A stretch of DNA of 64,000 nt from Moorella sp. E308F (GTDB lineage: Bacteria > Bacillota > DSM-521 > Neomoorellales > Neomoorellaceae): NCBI RefSeq assembly GCF_006538365.1, contig NZ_BJKN01000002.1, positions 820,411-884,410 of the forward strand. Direction: 5' to 3'. Shown piece by piece: positions 26,501-32,826 of this stretch. Each line of letters opens with the position of its first letter. Within the stretch, counting starts at the first letter, position 1. The position numbers were made by a program, and so were the translations under genes. The notes under the pieces are model-generated. The model ran no database searches. It saw only the letters and a program-made list of their open reading frames with translations, and had not been told where the DNA came from.

Positions 26501-27271
26501 GGCTAGCATATTAATGTAACTTGAAGTCGGATCTACGGCATAAAGGGCGGTTAATTCTTTCGCCAGATAGACGGCATCCAGTACGGAGGGATTGCTGGCA
26601 GCAGCCTCGGCAGAGGCAATAACGACATTTTTCAAAGATTTACCATTATAGACCCACCCGCCTCCAGAAAGGTCTTCACCGGCGTTGACCAGAGCTTCTA
26701 CGCAGCGATAATCAAAGTTCCAACCGTTGACCTCATAAGTTAAACTGCCATTCTGGTAACGATTTTTAAAATAAGAAACTGCCTTGCTAATGCTGTCCTG
26801 GACCTGGTTATAAACAGGATCATTAACCGGCAAATCAGGTTTTACCAGCGCCAGGGCCTGCAGCGGTGCCTTGGTGCCATAATCATTGGCCAAAGGGCCA
26901 AAGCTACCGTCGGCATTCTGGGTCGCCATAATGTAAGTAATTAAACTATTATTATTGCCAAGTAAGTCGGCCAGTTTTTCGATGCTGCTTTTTAACGTTT
27001 CCTCATTCTTGGTCCATTTTACTTTATCTTCTAGATTTTCTCCCGCCAGGGTAAGTATGTAGGCCGTGTAGCCGTCAATCTTCTCCCCGGCCTGGTAGCG
27101 GTCGTTAATAAATTTTATGGCTTTGGCGGCCAGTTCTTGGGCAGTATAGGCAACGGCCTGATCCGCGGCCATAGCCTTGTCCGGGACAACAAAAGGTACA
27201 AGAAAGCTGAAAAGAAGGCAAACCGTTGTTGCCAGGGATATAAAACGCCTGTTGAACCTCTTATAGGACAT
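23513..27271 (-). CDS. S-layer-anchored transcobalamin-like multi-domain protein
   Basis: About 1252 residues. Signal peptide (1-34, ending near DKAMAADQA); two alpha/alpha-barrel halves of prenyltransferase-type repeats (40-640); a Big_2-like Ig fold (645-725); a DUF4430 domain (730-837, with CIVDIAVVGMNGELLYGP, GMNGWMYKVN and DQIIWWYS); a Thr/Ala linker and a beta-rich module (840-1070); three SLH domains (1072-1252: FEDVTNNSFAWAKDTIETL, FKDVKGDAWYAGAV, FKDNDKVSAWARKSV). ATG 27271 is chosen for AAGGTGG at 5-base spacing and because the extension before it spoils the signal peptide. The barrel and DUF4430 match both transcobalamin domains; SLH holds it on the cell wall. First protein gene after the B12 riboswitch. 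Confidence 0.85.
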   Translation of the reverse strand: MSYKRFNRRFISLATTVCLLFSFLVPFVVPDKAMAADQAVAYTAQELAAKAIKFINDRYQAGEKIDGYTAYILTLAGENLEDKVKWTKNEETLKSSIEKLADLLGNNNSLITYIMATQNADGSFGPLANDYGTKAPLQALALVKPDLPVNDPVYNQVQDSISKAVSYFKNRYQNGSLTYEVNGWNFDYRCVEALVNAGEDLSGGGWVYNGKSLKNVVIASAEAAASNPSVLDAVYLAKELTALYAVDPTSSYINMLADAIIAKQKTTNGTIYFGNSIYDDVTVLTALGKAGRLSVIDQVYALNYLNGFKHEHKNAWGQPAGAAWSGYTAEEPDLTAQVLTALSYFDGAKVEGSDVYKTIQEGLAYLKDIQDVDTGAIPAQWDSTFSTAETLIALKSLGKTYNDYAGSSSPWVKRSRTKTIAQCLLALNRWGDTVRVNKLANLLKERHSPNGFDNSVYSDMWAYIALGEAGQITLINDVYAHDYILGKQSVAEATYGAWGEAVGNTFYPDFMSTAQAIRALTYLPGYQQNDPQIQSAIDKGLAYLKKWLQPDGSVYYRTESWAEDPVVDTTEVIITLKRLGHDLLSWRSPTGLSPVSYMMLKALNDDGSFGAYRNVLDASEALYTYLILAGTIDPRTSLGLLVQPAAASLNLNGKQQFKAVLAYFDGTRSDVTNEAVWSVGDTSIASVSDSDYGLVTALNTGQTVVKAIYNGLTATAILNITLPTSSTPDRDYCIVDIAVVGMNGELLYGPGSVMVSKNGRWGLTALGALDATGLSYVDDNGFVKSIAGQANSGMNGWMYKVNGSVPIVGASQKAIQEGDQIIWWYSTDWSSSGPVWESLVKSSTSASTAMSVPADLKEQNKKLPVALQAPQVAVDALAKINQLLELTEGTFQIAPLSEVKKAVVVTGGEKAMSRAEIAALRKELAQNQIDLAQKVTASAGAIITDAKEEIALSIPAEALQNDLEITIKKNTVVASAGNNGGNAAQAPPPAGYQQISAIYNFGPDGTTFNIPVTLNLKIALPPLAKPENLALAWYDKTKGQWVAIPAVVDMSKGLILARINHFSDYAVFAKEARKSFEDVTNNSFAWAKDTIETLAGAGIVAGVDSSRFEPGRAVTRAEFASLLVKALGLEVKEGTKNPFKDVKGDAWYAGAVTAAAGNGLVKGYEDGTFRPEKTITREEVAVMLVRAMNLPEGEEKLSFKDNDKVSAWARKSVGAAAAHGLVKGFEDGTFRPGEAASRAECAVMVYRMLVAE

Positions 27272-27338
27272 TCCTGCCACCTTGCCTTTCATAAAATTTA
27301 GCCAGAGAATCAAAAGGGTCTTAACGGGTGTCACACCT

Positions 27339-27398
27339 TTACGACGTGCTCCAGACCCAGCACCTGTCTGCTTGCAAAAATGAAAAAGACGGCCTCAT
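27339..27398 (-). CDS. Candidate 19-residue leader peptide between B12 riboswitch and SLH protein
   Basis: ATG 27398 is preceded by a strong ribosome site GGGAGGTG and reads MRPSFSFLQADRCWVWSTS to TAA 27339. It is embedded in a terminator-like hairpin (27373-27446) whose stem includes its start codon. It has no similarity I know. Peptides of this kind act in attenuation or mark a translated leader; no run of one amino acid suggests a specific codon sensor (two Trp and one Cys near the end). Real translation is unproven. Confidence 0.35.
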   Translation of the reverse strand: MRPSFSFLQADRCWVWSTS

Positions 27399-27446
27399 GC
27401 TAACACCTCCCTGCAATACTCCCCGGGTGGGTTAGAATAGGCCGTC
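27373..27446 (-). terminator. Terminator-like hairpin overlapping the leader peptide start
   Basis: GACGGCCT / AGGCCGTC (27388-27395 and 27439-27446) with an inner CTAAC/GTTAG pair, followed on the minus strand by TTTTTCATTTTT. It lies after the first riboswitch terminator and would form a second attenuation point. Confidence 0.5.
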
Positions 27447-27560
27447 CATCTACCGTTCCCGGCGCATCGTGAACATCCAGTTGTTGTCCCTTGTTGGAAG
27501 CTCCTTGCCGGGCCGGCTGGCAGCATTTAAGCCGGCCCCTCGGGGCCAGGCGCCTACCCT

Positions 27561-27599
27561 GATAAAATTAAAACCCCTGCTCCAAAGAAATCAGGGGTT
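27561..27599 (-). terminator. Terminator of the cobalamin riboswitch
   Basis: AACCCCTG / CAGGGGTT (27572-27579 with 27592-27599) then TTTTAATTTTATC on the minus strand. It lies directly after the aptamer and is the expected OFF structure when B12 is bound. Confidence 0.85.
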
Positions 27600-27635
27600 A
27601 TGCCGTTTCCCCATCCTGCGTAGGGAGCACCAGCT

Positions 27636-27833
27636 ACTTCGGCAAGCACCAGGTCTCCTGGCTCGGGTTCACCGTTCCCCCACGCCTTCCCAGCCCGCAC
27701 TCAGCCTAAAGAAGTTAACCCGTTACAAAAACGTACTGAGTAGCGGTCCAGTGGCCTGATGCGGGGTCACTCCCCCTTACAGTGGCGCGACCGCGCCGGA
27801 TTTGCACCGGCTTCCCTTGATGCCTGCACCGTT
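27636..27833 (-). promoter_or_regulatory. Cobalamin riboswitch
   Basis: Reading minus strand from about 27833: GGGAAGCCGGTGCAAATCCGGC, then GCGCCACTGTAAG, then GCCACTGG, and the B12 box GAGCCAGGAGACCTG near 27650-27665. All four are in the correct order for the adenosylcobalamin-class aptamer. Two hairpins with U tracts follow before the SLH-anchored gene, so B12 should shut off the whole corrinoid uptake operon (SLH protein, DUF4430 protein, barrel protein, EcfT, EcfA, S component). Just upstream, TATGGGGCAAATAAA occurs twice (about 27898-27930). Confidence 0.95.
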
Positions 27834-27936
27834 ATTCATTTTTCTTTATATAACCATTCTACAGATACTACCAGAATCCTCCCGGCAAGAACTTTTTTAT
27901 TTGCCCCATATTTATTTGCCCCATAAAGTCCTCTTA

Positions 27937-28833
27937 CTACTTTCCTATCCTTGCCAATTGTACCATCAAGCTATCCCACATGGCTTTGACGGCATTTGCT
28001 GCCGCCCCGTGGGAACAGGCCGTAAGCGGCACGGCATTTACCAAGGCCCTGGCCACGTCGGCATCGAAAGGTATTTTACCGGCTATGGTAAGGCCCTGCT
28101 CATAACAATAAGCTTCAATCTCCCGGCTTTTCTCAGGGGCCAGGTCATATTTGTTAATACAAACGGCCACCGGTACTTTAAAGTGGCCGGCCAGCTTCAC
28201 CACCCGTTCCAGGTCGTGCCAGCCGGCTACCGTCGGTTCCGTCACCACCAGGGCCAGGGTTACCCCGCTCAGGGAGGATATGACCGGGCAGCCGATGCCG
28301 GGCGGGCCGTCGGTAATGATCAGCCGGGCCTTATTTTCCTCCGCCAGCCGCCGCGCTTCCTGGCGTACCTTCGTCACCAGCTTGCCGGAATTGTCCTCGG
28401 CCAGGCCTAGCTGGGCATGTACAAGAGGGCCGTGAGGTGTTTCTGAAATATACCAGTACCCGGCTAGGTTGGGTTTCATGGTAATGGCCCCTGCCGGGCA
28501 CGTCAAGGTGCAGACCCCGCAGCCTTCACATGATAGAGAATCCACCTGAAAAACGGAGCCCCTTGACCCGTTATCTGCCTTCGTGATAGCGCCAAACCGG
28601 CAAACTTCGATACAGCGGCCGCACCCGGTGCAACGCCCGGCATCAGTAACCGCTTTGTTGGAGCCGTAAAATTCATTGACGCTCTCCACCTCCGGCCGCA
28701 GGAGCAGGTGCAGGTCGGCAGCGTCAACGTCACAGTCGGCCAGGACTTTATCCTCCGCCAGGGCTGCCAGGGCAGCAACGATAGAAGTTTTACCGGTACC
28801 GCCCTTACCGCTAATTACCAGCAGCTCTTGCAT
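27937..28833 (-). CDS. MinD/Mrp-type ATPase with inserted ferredoxin domain (second of pair)
   Basis: 298 residues. Deviant Walker A SGKGGTGKTS at the start, a two-cluster ferredoxin insert at about 65-120 (CTGCGRCIEVC and CEGCGVCTLTC), then DGPPGIGCPVIS and LVVTEPTVAGWHDLERV. This is the family of DVU2103/2104-type proteins of the orange protein (ORP) loci and of archaeal/clostridial nucleotide-binding Fe-S proteins. It overlaps the upstream paralogue by 23 bases. The likely job is ATP-dependent Fe-S or Mo/Cu-cluster handling with the NifX-like proteins upstream; inferred from context. Confidence 0.85.
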   Translation of the reverse strand: MQELLVISGKGGTGKTSIVAALAALAEDKVLADCDVDAADLHLLLRPEVESVNEFYGSNKAVTDAGRCTGCGRCIEVCRFGAITKADNGSRGSVFQVDSLSCEGCGVCTLTCPAGAITMKPNLAGYWYISETPHGPLVHAQLGLAEDNSGKLVTKVRQEARRLAEENKARLIITDGPPGIGCPVISSLSGVTLALVVTEPTVAGWHDLERVVKLAGHFKVPVAVCINKYDLAPEKSREIEAYCYEQGLTIAGKIPFDADVARALVNAVPLTACSHGAAANAVKAMWDSLMVQLARIGK

Positions 28834-29689
28834 GTTGTGACACCAGCCTCTCTATCTCCTGCCAGAGGCCGACAAAAGGCGGTACCCAGTCGGGATAATC
28901 TTCCACCAGGCATCTCCCTCTGGCATAGGTGGCAGCATATCTTTTGTCAAAGGGGATTTTCAGAAGGACCGGAATCTTTTCCTGGCGGCAATAACGCTCC
29001 ACCCGCAGGTCACCCAGGGTGGAACGATTGATAACCACCGCAAAAGGAATACCCAGTTCTCGCACCATGCCGACTGCGAGCTTGAGATCATTAAGGCCGA
29101 AAGGAGTGGGCTCCGTAACCAGCAGGCAAAAATCGCTGCCCTTCAAGGCAGCTACTACCGGGCAGGAAGTACCCGGCGGGGCGTCTATAAGGGTGAGCCC
29201 TTCTTTGTGGGCGAGCCTTTTGACCGCTCTGATCACCGGGGGTGCCAGGGGCACGCCCACATCAATCTTGCCGTGGACAAAATCAATCTTGCCGGCCTGG
29301 CCCCTGGCTACCGCCCCGATACGATAAGGTTTCTCTGTAATTGCACCCTGGGGACACACAATGGCGCAGCCGCCGCAGCCGTGGCACATTTCCGGAAAAG
29401 TAATAACCTTACCCCCGGCGACGGCCAGGGCGTGAAAAGCGCAAACTTCGCTGCACTTGCCGCAGCCGTTACATTTGGTATTGTCCACTTCCGGGACCGG
29501 CAGGGTCACTTCCTCTTCTTCCTGGAATACCGGATGCAGGAAGAGATGGGCATTGGGCTCTTCTACATCGCAGTCGAGTACCTGCACCGGTATTTTCCTG
29601 GCCAGGGCCAGGGCCAGGTTGGTAACAATGGTCGTTTTCCCCGTGCCCCCTTTGCCGCTGGCCACAGTGACAAGCATTCCCTTCACCAC
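28811..29689 (-). CDS. MinD/Mrp-type ATPase with inserted ferredoxin domain (first of pair)
   Basis: 292 residues, the same architecture as its neighbour: Walker A ASGKGGTGKTT, ferredoxin insert CNGCGKCSEVC and CHGCGGCAIVC, then DAPPGTSCPVVAAL and LVTEPTPFGLNDLKLAV. The two differ in sequence enough to be a heterodimer rather than a recent duplication. The start is unclear: GTG 29689 lacks a ribosome site, and ATG 29677 has AAGGGA too close. It follows the small ferredoxin by only a few bases, so translation may be coupled. It belongs to one operon with the NifX-like genes. Confidence 0.82.
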   Translation of the reverse strand: MVKGMLVTVASGKGGTGKTTIVTNLALALARKIPVQVLDCDVEEPNAHLFLHPVFQEEEEVTLPVPEVDNTKCNGCGKCSEVCAFHALAVAGGKVITFPEMCHGCGGCAIVCPQGAITEKPYRIGAVARGQAGKIDFVHGKIDVGVPLAPPVIRAVKRLAHKEGLTLIDAPPGTSCPVVAALKGSDFCLLVTEPTPFGLNDLKLAVGMVRELGIPFAVVINRSTLGDLRVERYCRQEKIPVLLKIPFDKRYAATYARGRCLVEDYPDWVPPFVGLWQEIERLVSQHARAAGN

Positions 29690-29692
29690 ACT

Positions 29693-29863
29693 TTAATCAA
29701 GACTGAGAGCATTATTCGGGCACTCATCAACGCAGGCGCCGCACTCCAGGCACTCGTCGGCATTAATAGTCGCTACTTCTTCAACGGTAATGGCTTCTAC
29801 CGGACAAACCTCGACGCAGCTGCCACAGCCGGTGCACTTATCTTCATCAACCCTGGCTGCCAT
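29693..29863 (-). CDS. 2[4Fe-4S] ferredoxin
   Basis: 56 residues. Two motifs, CTGCGSCVEVCPVEAI and CLECGACVDECPNNAL, each bind one [4Fe-4S] cluster. ATG 29863 follows a GGAGGAGAG-like region. A typical clostridial electron carrier, here inside the MinD/NifX-like operon, where it may feed electrons or clusters to the ATPases. It is too short to be seen in many gene calls but the motif match is complete. Confidence 0.92.
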   Translation of the reverse strand: MAARVDEDKCTGCGSCVEVCPVEAITVEEVATINADECLECGACVDECPNNALSLD

Positions 29864-29883
29864 GTTACTCTCCTCCGTTTATT

Positions 29884-30237
29884 TTAATGATTGCAGCCAT
29901 CATGGTCATGGCTGCAGGTACTGCCGGTACTCTTGAGATTACCGCTCAGGTAAGCATTCACTGCCGCCTCTACGGGGCCGGAAGCACCGCTTATTACTTC
30001 AATGCCCCGCTCACCGAACAATTCCACGGCGCGGGCGCCGATGCCGCCGACAATAACGCAGTGAACACCTAAATTTGCCAGATAACCCGGTAAGAAGCCA
30101 GGCTGATGCCCGGGATTGGCAATAACTTCTTTACTTATTACTTTCCCGTCTTCAACGGTAAACAGGCTGTACTGGGAACAATGGCCAAAATGCTCGGCTA
30201 CCATTTTTCCCTCGGTTGCTACGGCGATCTTCACCAT
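29884..30237 (-). CDS. NifX/NifB-type dinitrogenase cofactor-binding-like protein with His/Cys tail
   Basis: 117 residues of the dinitrogenase iron-molybdenum cofactor family (NifX/NafY fold): VKIAVATEGKMVAEHFGHCSQY at the N-terminus, then HCVIVGGIGARAVELF and GASGPVEAAVNAYLSG. The end STCSHDHDGCNH is a Cys/His-rich tail that could bind metal. Members include the Mo/Cu orange protein. It follows the second NifX-like gene with a 7-base overlap and precedes the ferredoxin by 20 bases. No nitrogenase genes lie in the window, so cluster storage or delivery in another pathway is more likely. Confidence 0.85.
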   Translation of the reverse strand: MVKIAVATEGKMVAEHFGHCSQYSLFTVEDGKVISKEVIANPGHQPGFLPGYLANLGVHCVIVGGIGARAVELFGERGIEVISGASGPVEAAVNAYLSGNLKSTGSTCSHDHDGCNH

Positions 30238-30614
30238 CTGTTACCTCCCCGACCCATACCAAAATGAGACCCTACGTTAGCCTGGGAAAATAGCGTGGCC
30301 TCTCCGGCCTGCCACTGCTGCAACGCCGCCTGGACCGTCGGTGCTGTAGTTGAGTAAACCTTAACTCCGGCACCCTGCAAAACCCGCAGGGCATTGGGCC
30401 CAACATTTCCGGTAAGGACAACCTCCACACCCCGGTTGACCATGGCCTGGGCTGTAGCCACTCCCGCCCCGCCGCCGGCGGCCATGTTATCGTTGGCTAC
30501 GGCCTCAAAGGTATTCCTTGCTGTATCGGCAATAACAAAATACTGGCAGCGACCGAAACGGGGGTCCACCGCTGCCGCCGCATCTTTACCCTGGGCCGTA
30601 ATAGCCACTTTCAT
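30231..30614 (-). CDS. NifX/Orp-like protein
   Basis: 127 residues of the same NifX family: KVAITAQGKDAAAAVDPRFGRCQYFVIAD, then MAAGGGAGVATAQAMVNRGVEVVLTGNVGPNA, matching the MoFe-cofactor-binding fold. First gene of the operon from the promoter at 30655-30683. The C-terminus SHFGMGRGGNRW is glycine-rich. In ORP loci a protein of this type carries a Mo-Cu cluster next to paired MinD-like ATPases; that layout is reproduced here. Metal content is inferred. Confidence 0.85.
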   Translation of the reverse strand: MKVAITAQGKDAAAAVDPRFGRCQYFVIADTARNTFEAVANDNMAAGGGAGVATAQAMVNRGVEVVLTGNVGPNALRVLQGAGVKVYSTTAPTVQAALQQWQAGEATLFSQANVGSHFGMGRGGNRW

Positions 30615-30634
30615 TAATTTCGCCCCCTTCTATA

Positions 30635-30683
30635 ATGGTCATTTGTCCAATAGCATTATATAGTTATTTTGACCTTATGTCAA
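30635..30683 (-). promoter_or_regulatory. Sigma-A promoter and putative operator of the NifX/MinD operon
   Basis: Minus strand TTGACA (30678-30683), 17 bases, TATAAT (30655-30660). Just downstream is GACAAATGACCAT (30635-30647), nearly identical to a site in the DUF5320 promoter (31204-31216). A site after the -10 box suits a repressor. Confidence 0.75.
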
Positions 30684-30689
30684 TAAAAT

Positions 30690-30729
30690 ATTAAACAAAA
30701 AGAGCCGGGATGTAAATTTATGACCCGGC
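30690..30729 (-). terminator. Terminator of the DUF5320 gene
   Basis: GCCGGG / CCCGGC (30704-30709, 30724-30729) then TCTTTTTGTTT on the minus strand, 19 bases after the DUF5320 stop. It separates this gene from the NifX operon. Confidence 0.75.
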
Positions 30730-30747
30730 CCCGCATTTTGGGTTTAC

Positions 30748-31155
30748 CTACAGGTCCTCATTTTCCGGATCGCGGGCCTTATCTTGCCGCTCTTCCTGCT
30801 GTAAAGCCTTCAGCTGTTCTTTGACCGCTTTGAGCTGGCCTTCAAGCACGGCCGCCTGCTGCTTTAAAAATTCCACATCAGGCGCCGCGCCCTGGGGCGG
30901 TAAGGCACCGGGAAAGGGTGCGCCCCACCAGCCACCGGGAAACCAGCCATAAGACGGCGGGGAAAAACCCCAGGCCCACCTGCGGCCCAGGCCCAGGCCT
31001 AAGCCCCGGCCGCGACCCAGCCCAAAACCCAGGCCCCGTCCAAAGCCGAAAGCAGGATTCATAAAGCCCGGTACGGGGAAACCGTTACAAAAGCCGGCTC
31101 CGCGGCCGGTGCGTGGCCCGAGACCCCACGGACCGGTCCTGTCACCACGTGGCAT
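30748..31155 (-). CDS. DUF5320 family Gly/Arg/Trp-rich protein
   Basis: About 135 residues. N-terminus MPRGDRTGPWGLGPRTGRGAGFC is the DUF5320 start. Residues 40-80 are a Gly/Leu/Arg repeat (GRGLGFGLGRGRGLGLGLG). The last 50 residues form a coiled coil (EFLKQQAAVLEGQLKAVKEQL). ATG 31155 has AAGGGGGTG upstream; a longer reading is hydrophobic and lacks a ribosome site. The family is common beside NifX- and MinD-like genes in anaerobes; function unknown. It has its own promoter. Confidence 0.8.
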   Translation of the reverse strand: MPRGDRTGPWGLGPRTGRGAGFCNGFPVPGFMNPAFGFGRGLGFGLGRGRGLGLGLGRRWAWGFSPPSYGWFPGGWWGAPFPGALPPQGAAPDVEFLKQQAAVLEGQLKAVKEQLKALQQEERQDKARDPENEDL

Positions 31156-31189
31156 TTTTACACCCCCTTTCGGTCTTATGTTCATTATT

Positions 31190-31218
31190 AGTATAAGTCT
31201 ATTATGGCCATTTGTCAA
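31190..31218 (-). promoter_or_regulatory. Sigma-A promoter with shared operator for DUF5320
   Basis: TTGACA (31213-31218), 17 bases, TATACT (31190-31195) on the minus strand. GACAAATGGCCAT (31204-31216) overlaps the -35 box and spacer, and matches the 13-base motif of the NifX promoter except for one base. Confidence 0.75.
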
Positions 31219-31276
31219 TAATAATATGCCATAAATAAAAAACCCGGAGGCCATCTCCAGGGTGCGATGATTACAG

Positions 31277-31429
31277 TTAACCCAGCGGTATGATTACCGG
31301 GATGTTTCTCATTTTTGCCATCACCACCGGTACGCCGTAAACATGGGCGATGTTATGCGGCGTCATCTTTTCCATTCCACTACAGGCGAAAACCTTACAG
31401 TATTTCAGTAAAATGAATGCTAAACTTGA
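31277..31429 (-). pseudogene. Possible gene remnant, C-terminal-like peptide of unknown family
   Basis: An open frame of 50 codons without a proper start contains KVFACSGMEKMTPHNIAH, VYGVPVVMAKMRN and ends IPVIIPLG-stop. The sequence looks protein-like (balanced codons, hydrophobic strand at the end) but has no start codon before Met 19 and an in-frame stop just upstream. It may be the tail of a deleted gene from the NifX/MinD family neighbourhood. I do not recognise it. Confidence 0.4.
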
Positions 31430-31514
31430 CTAATATTGTTATTAACCCCATGGGCAAATTTAGTAATAAAGGGTATAATATAAATATATGTCTTGGGGAA
31501 GGAAGGGAGATATT

Positions 31515-31880
31515 TTGACGCTCCAGGAAACGTCCCGCTCACCGGAACCACAACGCAAAGCCGACATCAGCATAAAATTATCGGAATTTGAGATCCCTCC
31601 CATGCAGGACATTTTACTCGTTGGTAAAAGAGCCCCTATTGGTCCCGAAGCCGTCAGGCGGATGGTTGATGCAGTCTCGCCGGAACAATATGAGATTGTT
31701 CGCCTCAATCACGAAGTTTTTGAAGCTGTAGTAGTTAAAAAATCTCTTTTAAGGCTCCTACCCAAAGAAAAACTTTTGCCAGTTGTAATCGACGAAGGAA
31801 ACCGCATCGCCAGCGAGAATATGGTAATTAAGGCACAGGTAAATATTACTATTCAGATCAGCAGGACGGTGGATTTGTAG
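31515..31880 (+). CDS. Uncharacterised protein cotranslated with the CBS-GGDEF gene
   Basis: About 121 residues, no membrane segment or motif I recognise. A segment ISIKLSEFEIPPMQDILLVG is followed by a mixed alpha/beta pattern with KEKLLPVVIDEGNRI. TTG 31515 is chosen because GAAGGGAG lies 5 bases upstream; an ATG at 31488 lies within a TATAAT box (31474-31479) region and lacks a ribosome site. Its TAG stop overlaps the GTG of the next gene (TAGTG), so it probably works with the cyclase, perhaps as a partner or input protein. Confidence 0.6.
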   Translation: MTLQETSRSPEPQRKADISIKLSEFEIPPMQDILLVGKRAPIGPEAVRRMVDAVSPEQYEIVRLNHEVFEAVVVKKSLLRLLPKEKLLPVVIDEGNRIASENMVIKAQVNITIQISRTVDL

Positions 31881-32752
31881 TGCCCACGGTAGAAGGCCTG
31901 ATAAGCGAGAAGCTTTATACCATCGACCCTGTGGCCAGTGTCGGCCGGGCGGCACTAATCATGGAGCGTTATGGTATAGGTAGTCTACCGGTAGTTGAAG
32001 AAGGAAAACTGGTAGGCATCATTACTTCAAGGGATATAAAAAGATCTCACCCCAACCGGCTGGTTGCCGATGCTATGACTCGCAAAGTGATTACTATACC
32101 GCCAACGGCTTGCCTCACTGAAGCGCAAAAATTAATGGCCAAACATAAAATTGAGCATCTGGTAGTTACCAGAGAAAGTGATATTATTGGTGTCGTTACT
32201 CACACTCAAATTATGTCAGAATTGGGTAAATATACCGATGGCCTTACCGGGTTAAATAAAGCCGAAATCTTTTACGAAAAAGCCCTGGAGTTATTAAAAA
32301 AAGGCCAGGAGATTACGGTAATCTTCCTGGATTTAGATAACTTTGGCTTTATTAATAAAGAGTACGGCCACATCTACGGCGACAATGTCCTGCGCCAGAC
32401 TGCTCTAATCTTAAATAGCTTAATCGACAGCAATAAGGAAACTCTATGTCGCTATGCGGGCGACGAATTTGCAGCCGTAACTAACCGGCCCCTGCCCGAA
32501 GCCGAAAAACTTGCCCGGCAAATGGTCCTGGCCCATGCTAATGAAAACTGGCCCGGGAAAATAAAGGTCGCCATTTCTGCCGGCGTAGCCGGAGGCCGCT
32601 GTTCAGAACTACACAATTCTGGTGAAGACAGTAGTTACATAGTCAAATACCTGGTCAATACGGCCAGCCTGGCTTCAACCAGAGCCAAAAAACTGAAAAA
32701 ACCGGTAGTAGCTGTGAAGGCAATTGAGTTTAATAAAACTGTAGGTATGTAG
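31880..32752 (+). CDS. CBS-domain diguanylate cyclase (GGDEF)
   Basis: 290 residues. Residues 1-120 are two CBS domains (LISEKLYTIDPVASVGRAAL, then DAMTRKVITIPPTACLTEA), which bind adenyl nucleotides. Residues 125-285 are a GGDEF domain with the active-site variant YAGDEFAAV and DLDNFGFINKEYGHIYGD as metal/substrate strand. No inhibitory RxxD I-site is visible before AGDEF, so feedback inhibition may be weak. The enzyme should make c-di-GMP in response to nucleotide level. It converges with an MCP gene that is under a c-di-GMP riboswitch. Confidence 0.88.
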   Translation: MPTVEGLISEKLYTIDPVASVGRAALIMERYGIGSLPVVEEGKLVGIITSRDIKRSHPNRLVADAMTRKVITIPPTACLTEAQKLMAKHKIEHLVVTRESDIIGVVTHTQIMSELGKYTDGLTGLNKAEIFYEKALELLKKGQEITVIFLDLDNFGFINKEYGHIYGDNVLRQTALILNSLIDSNKETLCRYAGDEFAAVTNRPLPEAEKLARQMVLAHANENWPGKIKVAISAGVAGGRCSELHNSGEDSSYIVKYLVNTASLASTRAKKLKKPVVAVKAIEFNKTVGM

Positions 32753-32826
32753 GTATATTGGCCGTGACCTGGCGACAGGTTTGCTCCCTGCACGGTTGTC
32801 TTTAGCGCCGTAAGACAGGTTGCCAT

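Noticed and set aside
27469-28410. Two long plus-strand frames over the B12 riboswitch and MinD-like gene
   Set aside because: They are antisense to the riboswitch and to a clear ATPase gene and show no protein features.
29884-30614. Nitrogenase cofactor biosynthesis as the role of the NifX-like genes
   Set aside because: No nif genes are near; the paired MinD/ferredoxin ATPases fit ORP-type loci better.
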